From Paracoccaceae bacterium (GTDB lineage: Bacteria > Pseudomonadota > Alphaproteobacteria > Rhodobacterales > Rhodobacteraceae), in assembly GCA_947449875.1 (NCBI GenBank), contig CANFSY010000003.1, forward strand, positions 1-62,753: 62,753 bases of DNA, read 5' to 3'. Below the pieces are notes generated by a model. The model did not search any database. It saw nothing but the letters and a program-made list of their open reading frames with translations, and was not told the DNA's origin. A program made the position numbers and the translations under genes. Positions 55,853 to 62,753 of this stretch are shown in pieces (the first letter of the stretch is position 1; every line of letters starts with the position of its first letter).

Positions 55853-56155
55853 ATGCGCCCTGCCCTTTTGTTTGCAGCCCTAGCCTGCCTTGCCCCCACC
55901 TTGGCCCTCGCCGAGGTGGAATGTCACGCGCCGATGGACAATTGGCAACCCGTGGCCGCCCTGAAGGCCGAGGTTGCAAAGCTGGGGCTGACGGTGATCA
56001 AGATCCGCGCCGATGACGGCTGCTATCACGTCAAGGCGACGGATCACGACGGCAAGCCCGTTGAAGCCGTGTTCGATCCGCAAACGCTGCAACTGCTGGC
56101 CAGTTCTGACGCTGACCACGAAACGGGCGATGACGACGAAAAAGGTCAGAACTGA
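55853..56155 (+). CDS. Small PepSY-domain protein, exported
   Basis: The 100-residue protein has a signal peptide (LLFAALACLAPTLALAE, cleaved near residue 20) and a PepSY-like core (LKAEVAKLGLTVIKIRADDGCYHVKATDHDGKPVEAVFDPQTLQLL). The tail is acidic. The two cysteines (in EVECHAP and DGCYHV) could form a disulfide in the periplasm. It is first in the plus-strand operon. Its exact role, probably as a partner or regulator of the membrane flavoprotein, is not clear. Confidence 0.8.
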   Translation: MRPALLFAALACLAPTLALAEVECHAPMDNWQPVAALKAEVAKLGLTVIKIRADDGCYHVKATDHDGKPVEAVFDPQTLQLLASSDADHETGDDDEKGQN

Positions 56156-56188
56156 CCCCTGCCCCCCCCTTAGACTATAGGAGCTTAC

Positions 56189-56653
56189 ATGTACCGCACC
56201 TCTACCGCCCTTGCCCTGTCGATGGCCGCTTTGGCCCCCATCGCCGCCGATGCCAACCCTGTGACGATTGATGTCACCATTGCCCAGTACCAAGGCCCCA
56301 ATGCCTTTCTGGCGATGTATCTGACCGACAAATCCGGCGTTTATCAAAGCACCGTCTGGGTGGCGGGGGATCGCACCCGCTATTGGCGGCACCTGCGCAC
56401 ATGGTTTGATGCGACGGGCGGCCAAGGGGCGGATGGCGTCACGGGGGCCAGTGTTGGTGCCGGCCGCACGCTGACCATCACGCCCGACATCTCGGCCGCG
56501 ATGATTGATGCGGGCTATGTGCTGCACATAGATGCCGCCGCCGAAGGCATCGGCGAAAGCCCCAACGAGATTCAGGTGCCCTTGACCACGGCAGGCGCAG
56601 GCCAGCCCATCACAGGAACCGGCTTTATCGCCAAGTTTCAATACGGCCTTTAA
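56189..56653 (+). CDS. DUF2271 protein, exported, with flavinylation motif
   Basis: The 154-residue protein has a signal peptide (ending around residue 22) and a DUF2271 beta domain (TIAQYQGPNAFLAMYLTDKSG). It contains DGVTGAS at residues 82-88, matching the ApbE flavinylation pattern D-x-x-T/S-G-A-T/S, so FMN would be attached to Thr85. The ApbE gene 2 kb downstream supports this. It would act as a periplasmic electron carrier receiving electrons from the membrane PepSY-flavodoxin protein. The motif fit is good but the DUF2271 role is inferred. Confidence 0.8.
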   Translation: MYRTSTALALSMAALAPIAADANPVTIDVTIAQYQGPNAFLAMYLTDKSGVYQSTVWVAGDRTRYWRHLRTWFDATGGQGADGVTGASVGAGRTLTITPDISAAMIDAGYVLHIDAAAEGIGESPNEIQVPLTTAGAGQPITGTGFIAKFQYGL

Positions 56654-56677
56654 GACACGAACAGTCAGGACCTTTTC

Positions 56678-58867
56678 ATGGTGCGGCACCTGCATTCCCT
56701 GCCCGGTTTGATCTTTGGCCTGATCCTTTTGGGTCTGGCCACGACCGGCGCGATTCTGTCGCTGGCCCCGCTGCTGGACAGGGTGCAGGCCCCCGCTGCC
56801 AGTGCCCAAAGCGTGGCAGATGTGGCAGCCTTGGCTGTGGCAGAAAATCTCGGCCTGACACGGCTGCACCGCAGCCCGAACGGCGTGATCTCTGCCGCGA
56901 TCAAGGCCAAGCTGTTCTTTCAGACGGTCACGATTGACCCTGTTACGGGCAAAGCCACTGGCCCTGCGGGACCGGGGGGCTTTTTGGACTGGATCAAAGA
57001 GCTGCACCGGTCGTTCTTTCTGGATCAGGCGGGGCACGCGATTGCGGGTGTCAGTGCCGGTGTGATGCTGGTGATGGCCTTGAGCGGTTTGGTTTTGCTT
57101 GCCGCCGCTTTGGGCGGATGGCGGCGGATGGGGCAAAGGGTGCGCGCACCCGGTGCGCGGGGCTGGCACGCGCAGGTGGCGCGGGTGGCTGTGGTGGGGC
57201 TGGTGGTCTCGGCCCTGACGGGCGGGTATATGTCGCTGGCCACATTTGGATTTATCAATGACGGCACGCAGGTCGAGGCGGCTTTTCCCGATACGGTGGC
57301 GACGGGCAGCGCCTTGGCGGTGGGGCAATTGCAAGCCTTGCAAGCCGTGCCCTTGGCCGATCTGCGCGATCTGACCTTTCCTGCGGCGGGCGATCCGACG
57401 GATGCTTTTCTGATCCAGACCGCCGCTGGCGAAGGTTATGTTGATCAGGTCAGCGGCCAGATGCTGAACTGGACCGACTACGGCACCGCGCGGCAAATCT
57501 GGGAGATGATTTACAAGCTGCACACCGGCCAAGGCCTGTGGATGGTCGGGCTGGTGCTGGGCCTGTCGGCGCTGTCGGTGCCTGTGCTGTCGGCGACGGG
57601 CACGGCGATCTGGTGGGGACGCAGGCTCTCCAAGCCGCGCCTGCGCCATACGGCGCGGGCGGCGGTGGCGGATCTGGTGATCTTGGTCGGCTCTGAAGGG
57701 GGCACGACGTGGGGCTATGCGGCGGCCGTGTCCAAGGCGCTGCACCAGCAGGGGCTGAAGGTGCATGTCGGCGCCATGAACGATCTGGGCCACTATCCGC
57801 AAGCGGGCGGGTTGATCTTGATGACCTCGACCTACGGCGACGGCGTGGCCCCTGCCAGTGCGGCGCGGTTCTTGGACAAGCTGGCGAAAAGCCAAAACAG
57901 CCTGCCCGTGGCCATTTTGGCCTTTGGCGACCGGATGTTTGCCAATTTCTGCGGCTACGGCGATCAGGTATCCGCTGCGGTGGATGCGGCGGGGTGGCCG
58001 AGGTTTTTGCCCATGGCACGGGTTGACCGCCAGTCTGCTGCTGATTTCAACGCTTGGGTGCAAGATCTGGGCACGCTGTTGGGCCTGACCTTAACGCCGG
58101 ATTTGCAGATCCAGCGGCCCAAGACGACCAAACTGGAACTGGTGGCCCGCCACGCGTACGGGGCGCAGGTTCAAGCCCCCACCACCGTGCTGCGCTTTCA
58201 GGCGCAGCGTGCGGCAGGGTGGCGCGGGATGTTCGCGCGTGGTCCGGCTTATGCGGCGGGTGATCTGTTGGGCATGATGCCGCCGGGCAGCGATGTGCCG
58301 CGGTTATACTCGCTCGCCTCGTCCCGCCGCGATGGGTTTATCGAGATTGCCGTGCGCAAGATGCCGGGGGGGGTCTGCTCTGGCTGGTTGCACGATCTGG
58401 CCATCGGGGCGCAGATTGATGCCTTTATCCGCCCCAACCCCGCCTTTCGCCCGCAACCGCAGGGGCCTGTCATCATGATTGCCGCAGGCACGGGCCTTGG
58501 GCCGATGATAGGATTTCTGCGCAGCATGGACCAAGGGCGCGGGGCAGAGCTGTATTTCGGCGCGCGGGATCCGGCGTCAGATTACCTGTACGAACAGGTC
58601 TTGGCCGATGCGGTGGCCCAAGGCCGCCTGTCGCGCCTGACCACCGCCTTTAGCCGCGTGCAAGACCGTGCCTATGTGCAAGACCGCTTGCGCCAAGATG
58701 CCGCCCATTTGGCCGAACAGATCACACGCGGCGGGCAGGTGCTGGTCTGCGGATCAATCGCCATGGCCCGCGCGGTGGCGGTTGAATTTGACGCAGCCCT
58801 TGCCCCGCTTGGCCTGTCGGTCGCAAAATTGCGCGCCGATGGGCGCTATCTTGAGGATGTCTATTGA
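56678..58867 (+). CDS. PepSY-transmembrane / flavodoxin / FNR fusion reductase
   Basis: The 729-residue protein has PepSY-type transmembrane helices in its N-terminal half (VRHLHSLPGLIFGLILLGLATTGAIL, VSAGVMLVMALSGLVLLAAALG, VVGLVVSALTGGYM, a helix near residue 290). A flavodoxin domain follows from about residue 330 (LVILVGSEGGTTWGYAAAV, MTSTYGDGVAPAS). Then comes a ferredoxin-NADP reductase domain (SLASSRRDGFIEIAVRK and VIMIAAGTGLGPMIGFL, with the C-terminal VCGSIAMARAVAVEF). It would pass NADPH electrons across the membrane to periplasmic flavoproteins. It overlaps apbE by four bases. Confidence 0.88.
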   Translation: MVRHLHSLPGLIFGLILLGLATTGAILSLAPLLDRVQAPAASAQSVADVAALAVAENLGLTRLHRSPNGVISAAIKAKLFFQTVTIDPVTGKATGPAGPGGFLDWIKELHRSFFLDQAGHAIAGVSAGVMLVMALSGLVLLAAALGGWRRMGQRVRAPGARGWHAQVARVAVVGLVVSALTGGYMSLATFGFINDGTQVEAAFPDTVATGSALAVGQLQALQAVPLADLRDLTFPAAGDPTDAFLIQTAAGEGYVDQVSGQMLNWTDYGTARQIWEMIYKLHTGQGLWMVGLVLGLSALSVPVLSATGTAIWWGRRLSKPRLRHTARAAVADLVILVGSEGGTTWGYAAAVSKALHQQGLKVHVGAMNDLGHYPQAGGLILMTSTYGDGVAPASAARFLDKLAKSQNSLPVAILAFGDRMFANFCGYGDQVSAAVDAAGWPRFLPMARVDRQSAADFNAWVQDLGTLLGLTLTPDLQIQRPKTTKLELVARHAYGAQVQAPTTVLRFQAQRAAGWRGMFARGPAYAAGDLLGMMPPGSDVPRLYSLASSRRDGFIEIAVRKMPGGVCSGWLHDLAIGAQIDAFIRPNPAFRPQPQGPVIMIAAGTGLGPMIGFLRSMDQGRGAELYFGARDPASDYLYEQVLADAVAQGRLSRLTTAFSRVQDRAYVQDRLRQDAAHLAEQITRGGQVLVCGSIAMARAVAVEFDAALAPLGLSVAKLRADGRYLEDVY

Positions 58868-59793
58868 CTCTGCGCACCCTCTCCGGCCCCGCGATGGGCA
58901 GCCGCTGGACCGTGCGGCTATCGTGTGACGACGCGCAGGCCGCTGTCTTGACGACGCTGTGCGCCCAAGCCGTGGAAGCGGTGGAACAGCAAACCAGCCA
59001 CTGGCGCGGCGACAGCGACCTGAACCGCCTGAATGGGGCACCCTTGGGCGCGTGGGTTGACCTGCCTGCGCATCTGATGTGCGTGCTAGAGATGTCGGCC
59101 AAGATTGCCCGCGCCTCGGACGGGGTGTTTGAAATCGGCGTGGGCGCTTTGGTGCAGGCTTGGGGCTTTGGGCCTGCGCAGGGCGTGGCGGACCCTGTGG
59201 CGATTGGGGCCATGATGGGCAAAGCCATTCGCAGTTCTGAGGCGCTGGACTTGGATATGGCCGCAAACCGTGCGCGAAAAAGTGCTGCGATGACGCTGGA
59301 CCTGTCGGGCATTGCCAAGGGCTACGGCGTCGATGTGCTGGCAGACGTGGTGGGCAAGGCGGGGGTGAGCCGGTTCTTATGCGGGCTAGACGGCGAGTTG
59401 GTCGCGCGGGGCAAGCGCCCCGATGGCCAGCCTTGGGCCATAGCCCTTGAACAGCCCGACCCCACCCGCCGCGCAGGGCGCAGCATGATCGACCTCAGCG
59501 ACCGCGCCATTGCCACCTCGGGCAGCTATCGGCACTTTGTAACGCTGGGTGATCTGCGGGTGTCGCATACGATGAACCCGCGCACCGGCGGGCCTGCGGT
59601 GGGAAAGCTGGTGTCGGTCAGCGTGCTGCATGACAGCTGTATGCAGGCGGATGCTTGGGCGACCGTGCTGATGGTGCTGGGCGATCAGGCCGGACCAGAG
59701 TTTGCCAAGGCGCAAGGGTTGCAGGCGATTTTCTTGGCCGAGGTGGGCGGCGAAATCCGCGAAACGCTCACCGGATTTTCGCCTGCCGGATAG
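58864..59793 (+). CDS. apbE: FAD:protein FMN transferase (ApbE)
   Basis: The 309-residue protein has the ApbE signatures SGPAMGSRWTV, a DLSGIAKGYGVD motif and HTMNPRTGGPAVG, where the His/Asp metal and FAD-binding segments lie. It transfers FMN from FAD to a Thr in a D-x-x-T-G-A-T/S motif, so the DUF2271 protein upstream is a likely substrate. The start is TTG at 58864, overlapping the reductase stop (TTGA); the next ATG would remove the conserved N-terminal TLSGP stretch. A signal peptide is not evident, so export may rely on partners or the enzyme may act in the cytoplasm. Confidence 0.88.
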   Translation: MTLRTLSGPAMGSRWTVRLSCDDAQAAVLTTLCAQAVEAVEQQTSHWRGDSDLNRLNGAPLGAWVDLPAHLMCVLEMSAKIARASDGVFEIGVGALVQAWGFGPAQGVADPVAIGAMMGKAIRSSEALDLDMAANRARKSAAMTLDLSGIAKGYGVDVLADVVGKAGVSRFLCGLDGELVARGKRPDGQPWAIALEQPDPTRRAGRSMIDLSDRAIATSGSYRHFVTLGDLRVSHTMNPRTGGPAVGKLVSVSVLHDSCMQADAWATVLMVLGDQAGPEFAKAQGLQAIFLAEVGGEIRETLTGFSPAG

Positions 59794-59809
59794 GGGGGAT
59801 GCGGGGGGC

Positions 59810-61069
59810 CTAGCCTTGGGGTAAAACCAGAATGGCGCGAAAGTCGTTGACGTTGGTCAGGGTGGGGCCTGTCACCACCTGATCGCCGATCGCCGCAAAG
59901 AAGCTATGCGCGTCGTTGCGGGCCAAAGCCAGCGCAGGATCAACCCCCACAGCCTGCGCCTTGGCCAAGGTATCGGGGCCAATCAGGGCACCGGCCACCT
60001 CGGCCGCGCCATCCACGCCGTCGGTGTCGCAGGCGATGGCGTGAATGCCTTGGGCGCCTTGCAGCGCCAGCGCCAAGGCCAAGCAAAACTCGGCATTCGG
60101 CCCGCCAATACCGTCGCCGCGCCGTGTGACAGTCAACTCTCCGCCCGACAGCAGCAAAACGGGGGCATCGCTGCGGGCTTGCAGCGCGGTTTGGGCCAGT
60201 GTCGCGGCCACATCGCGGGCTTCGCCTTCAAGCGCGTCGCCTAACATGATCACACGAAGGCCCTCGGCCTTGGCCATCGCTTGCGCAGCGGCCAAGGATT
60301 GCGCAGGGGCTGCATAAATGCGGTTGGTGGTGCGCGACAGGCGCGGATCAGCGGGGGGGATCACGCCTGTGGGCCGGCTGAGCGCATCCAACGCCGCAGC
60401 AGGCACTTTGGCCCCCCACTGCGCCAAGATCGCCAAAGCCTGATCCGGCGTTGACGCATCGCCCACCGTGGGGCCTGATCCGATAAAGGCCATATCATCC
60501 CCCGGCACATCCGAGATCATCAGCGCCAGCACCTGCGCCGGATAAGCCGCCGCCGCCAACTGGCCGCCTTTGACACGGCTGAGATGCTTGCGCACCGTGT
60601 TCATCTGCGCAATCGGCGCACCGCAAGCCAGCAGCGCCGCATTTACCGCCTGTTTTTCGGCCAGACTGACCCCCGCGACAGGTGCCACCAGCAGGGCCGA
60701 TGCCCCGCCCGAGATCAATGCCAAAACAAAATCCCCTTCGCCCAAGCCGCCCAAAAGCGCCAGCATCTCTGCGGTCGCCGCAGCCCCTGCAGCATCGGGC
60801 ACGGGATGGGCGGCTTGTACAATCTTGATGCCTTGGCAGGGGCGGCCATGGCCGTAGCGGGTGATGACCAGCCCTTCGCAGGGGCCCCAGACCGCCTCCA
60901 CCGCTTCGGCCATGCGGGCCGAGGCTTTGCCCGCCCCCACGACCACCACCCGCCCCGCAGGCTTGGGCGGCAAATGGGCGGCAAGCGATCGCATCGGGTC
61001 GGCGACCTCGACCGCTTTGTCAAACAGCGCGCGAAGCAACTGGTCTGGGGTCAACAAGTCTGGGGTCAT
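59810..61069 (-). CDS. Glycerate 2-kinase (MOFRL/type-2 glycerate kinase family)
   Basis: The 419-residue enzyme has the glycerate-kinase type-2 pattern: VVVGAGKASARMAEAVEA, GLVITRYGHGRP, ALISGGASALLVAPVAGVSLAEKQAVNAALLACGAPIAQMNTVRKHLSRVKGG, and a late LLSGGELTVTRRGDGIGGPNAEFCLALAL. Close homologues are also named TtuD or hydroxypyruvate reductase-like. It phosphorylates glycerate to 2-phosphoglycerate, a common end point of sugar-acid and tartrate breakdown. Its start overlaps the LacI stop, so it is last in the operon. Confidence 0.9.
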   Translation of the reverse strand: MTPDLLTPDQLLRALFDKAVEVADPMRSLAAHLPPKPAGRVVVVGAGKASARMAEAVEAVWGPCEGLVITRYGHGRPCQGIKIVQAAHPVPDAAGAAATAEMLALLGGLGEGDFVLALISGGASALLVAPVAGVSLAEKQAVNAALLACGAPIAQMNTVRKHLSRVKGGQLAAAAYPAQVLALMISDVPGDDMAFIGSGPTVGDASTPDQALAILAQWGAKVPAAALDALSRPTGVIPPADPRLSRTTNRIYAAPAQSLAAAQAMAKAEGLRVIMLGDALEGEARDVAATLAQTALQARSDAPVLLLSGGELTVTRRGDGIGGPNAEFCLALALALQGAQGIHAIACDTDGVDGAAEVAGALIGPDTLAKAQAVGVDPALALARNDAHSFFAAIGDQVVTGPTLTNVNDFRAILVLPQG

Positions 61070-62076
61070 GAGGCACCTAAGCTAGAGCCGCGCAGCATCA
61101 GGCGCACGGGGGTGTGAACTTCGGGCGGGGGCAGGATGCCGTCTTCCAACCACGCCAGAATGGTCTGCGCCACGCCTGCCCCAAAGCCTGCAATGTCGCA
61201 ATGCACGGAAGTAAGCGCCGGATAAACCTGCGCGCAGTCTTCGATATCGTCAAAGCCGATCAGGCGAAAATCGCGCCCGACGGGGCGGCCCTGTTCGGCA
61301 AAGCCTGCCAACATGCCCAGCGCCACAAGGTCGTTAAAGCAGATGGCGGCGTCAACGTGGGGATGGCTGCGGGCCAGATCAAGCGCTGTGGCGCGACCAA
61401 AGGCGCGGGTCGGGCGGCCGTGGAGGGCAAGAGGGGGCAGACCGCACACTTGCAAGGTGGCCAGATAGCCTGACATACGCTCTTGCGTCACGGCGCGGCC
61501 CTCTTGGCCGCCGACAAAGGCGATGTTCTGCGCCCCGCTGGCCACCAAATGCTGCGCAGCAATTTCGCCGCCCCGCCGGTAATCGGGCGCGGTAAAAGGG
61601 AAAAGCCCCACGCGCGGATCAACCTTGCGCAGCACCTGCATCACGGGCAATCGCGCGCGGTGCAGGGGGTCAAAGGTGGTCTCTTCGGCCCCATAGGTGG
61701 GCGAGATGACCACGGCGCTGACGCCGTGTTCGATCATCGACCCCACCACTTGCGCTTGCAGCATCGGGTCTTCGTCGGTGTTGGCGATCACGGTGGCATA
61801 GCCGCGCTGCGACAGCGCCATTTGCAGCGAGGTGGCGAATTCGGCAAAGAACGGGTTGCGCAGATCGTTGATCACCACCCCAATCAGCCCCACGCGGTTT
61901 GACCGCAAATTGGCCGCGTTGCGGTTGTAGACATAGCCCAGATCGGCCATCACCCGCTGCACCGCCTGACGGGTTTCGGCCTTGACCGCCGGACTTTTCT
62001 GAAAGACCAGACTGACGGTGGATTTCGACACCCCCGCCGCGCGCGCCACATCGACGATGGTGGGCCGTCTGCTCAT
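61066..62076 (-). CDS. LacI family transcriptional regulator
   Basis: The 336-residue regulator has the LacI helix-turn-helix TIVDVARAAGVSKSTVSLVF and hinge (NRNAANLRSNR), then a periplasmic-binding-type effector domain (GVVINDLRNPFFAEFATSL, FVGGQEGRAVTQERM). It sits between the DUF993 and kinase genes with ATGA overlaps on both sides, so it is co-transcribed with the genes it presumably controls. The effector is likely a sugar acid or phosphate intermediate. Confidence 0.93.
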   Translation of the reverse strand: MSRRPTIVDVARAAGVSKSTVSLVFQKSPAVKAETRQAVQRVMADLGYVYNRNAANLRSNRVGLIGVVINDLRNPFFAEFATSLQMALSQRGYATVIANTDEDPMLQAQVVGSMIEHGVSAVVISPTYGAEETTFDPLHRARLPVMQVLRKVDPRVGLFPFTAPDYRRGGEIAAQHLVASGAQNIAFVGGQEGRAVTQERMSGYLATLQVCGLPPLALHGRPTRAFGRATALDLARSHPHVDAAICFNDLVALGMLAGFAEQGRPVGRDFRLIGFDDIEDCAQVYPALTSVHCDIAGFGAGVAQTILAWLEDGILPPPEVHTPVRLMLRGSSLGAS

Positions 62077-62753
62077 GCCATGCCGTGCAGCGCCAAAAGC
62101 GTTGTCATGCGCTGCTCGGCCAGATCGGGCGCGGTCAAAAGCCCCGCCTGATCAGCCAGCCGGAAGACCTGCGCGTAATGCGTGATCTCGCGGCTAGAGT
62201 GTAGACCGGCGGGCATGATGAAATGGCGCTGGGTGCCGTTCAGCCACGACAGAAAGGCGATGCCCGCTTTGTAAAACCGCGTGGGGGCTTTGAAAATCTC
62301 GCGGCTGAGCGGCACGGTGGGGGCCAAAAGGCGGTGATAGGTGGGCAGATCGCCCAAGGCCAAAGCCTCAAGCGCTTGCGAGGCGGCAGGGGCGATGGCC
62401 GCGAAGATGCCGAGCAGGGCGTGGGAATAGTGGGTGCCATCGCCTGCGATCAGATCGGCATAGTTGAAATCATCGCCGGTATAAAGCCGCACGCCTGCGG
62501 GCAAGCGGGCGCGAAAGTCTTCCTCATGCGCTTGATCCAGAAGGGAAATCTTGATCCCGTCCACTTTGGCGGGGTTTTCGGCAATCAAGCCCAGCACAAA
62601 ATCAGATGCCGTGGCCACATCGCGGCTGCCCCAATAGCCCGCTAGAGCAGGGTCAAACATATCGCCCAGCCAGTGCAGCACCACAGGGTCACGCGCGCCG
62701 TCGATCAAGTGGCGATAGACGGTGTGATAGGTCGCCTGATCGGCCCCAATGGC
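62073..62753 (-). CDS. DUF993 / dihydrodipicolinate-synthase-like protein (partial, C-terminal part)
   Basis: The visible 226 residues continue past the right edge in frame. They include VLHWLGDMFDPALAGYWGS, VDGIKISLLDQAHEE with the Lys expected of aldolase-fold enzymes, and LYTGDDFNYADLI. This matches the DUF993 group of dihydrodipicolinate-synthase-like proteins, which accompany sugar-phosphate enzymes. The stop overlaps the LacI start. Its reaction is unknown; context suggests aldol cleavage or isomerisation of a sugar-acid derivative. Confidence 0.8.
   Translation of the reverse strand, partial: AIGADQATYHTVYRHLIDGARDPVVLHWLGDMFDPALAGYWGSRDVATASDFVLGLIAENPAKVDGIKISLLDQAHEEDFRARLPAGVRLYTGDDFNYADLIAGDGTHYSHALLGIFAAIAPAASQALEALALGDLPTYHRLLAPTVPLSREIFKAPTRFYKAGIAFLSWLNGTQRHFIMPAGLHSSREITHYAQVFRLADQAGLLTAPDLAEQRMTTLLALHGMA

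Noticed and set aside
55880-58063. 727-residue minus-strand open frame opposite the PepSY genes
   Set aside because: Its composition is Arg/Gln/His-rich with no domain, and it mirrors three convincing plus-strand genes.

Overview
The window looks like chromosomal DNA of a Rhodobacterales bacterium (Paracoccaceae/Roseobacteraceae type). It is GC-rich, densely packed and full of ATGA start/stop overlaps. It carries neighbourhoods typical of that order: leuC, leuD, an EEP-fold protein and leuB; rlmH with rsfS; gpmI, ctpA and rppH; an ethylmalonyl-CoA-pathway dehydrogenase; and MbfA behind an Irr-like box. I see no rRNA, CRISPR array, transposase or prophage. One tRNA-Pro(CGG) is present. No gene-free stretch exceeds 300 bp.

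Layout. 0-13.2 kb: a TauE/SafE fragment, an acyl-CoA dehydrogenase (probable methylsuccinyl-CoA dehydrogenase), a split and divergent MnmC-type tRNA modification pair, three EamA transporters, mbfA, fghA, a HAD phosphatase, a cyclodeaminase homologue, rlmH/rsfS and a SOUL protein. 13.2-18.8 kb: leucine biosynthesis (leuC, leuD, leuB), with an AT-richer UDG-fold gene wedged between leuC and leuD. 18.8-24.5 kb: two more EamA transporters, the tRNA, gpmI, ctpA and rppH. 24.5-28.7 kb: a galactofuranose module on the minus strand (UDP-galactopyranose mutase plus two GlfT-like transferases). 29-30.8 kb: a luciferase-like monooxygenase and pyrF.

30.9-53.8 kb is a catabolic island and the most interesting part. 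On the minus strand a FAD oxidoreductase and a complete peptide-type ABC transporter are co-directional. Divergent from them are an isatin-hydrolase-like cyclase, a second FAD oxidoreductase, a MarR regulator and a two-subunit indolepyruvate-oxidoreductase-like enzyme. A second half encodes 3-hydroxyacyl-CoA dehydrogenase, enoyl-CoA hydratase, a 2-aminobenzoyl-CoA monooxygenase/reductase-type fusion, an SDR, a second MarR, a ring-cleavage-type crotonase, an acyl-CoA dehydrogenase, a RidA protein and a benzoate/2-aminobenzoate-CoA ligase. I infer a route from an imported indolic compound through isatin and isatinate to anthraniloyl-CoA, then dearomatisation, deamination, ring opening and beta-oxidation. 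The oxidoreductase could turn isatinate, an aryl-glyoxylate, directly into anthraniloyl-CoA.

53.8-59.8 kb: a two-component system divergent from a trans-membrane flavin electron-transfer cluster (PepSY, a DUF2271 protein with an ApbE flavinylation motif, a PepSY-flavodoxin-FNR fusion, ApbE). A symmetric double direct repeat lies in the shared promoter. 59.8 kb to the end: glycerate 2-kinase, a LacI regulator and a truncated DUF993 protein, probably part of a sugar-acid operon that continues past the edge.

Products are assigned from motifs and recalled family features only; no database search was possible.
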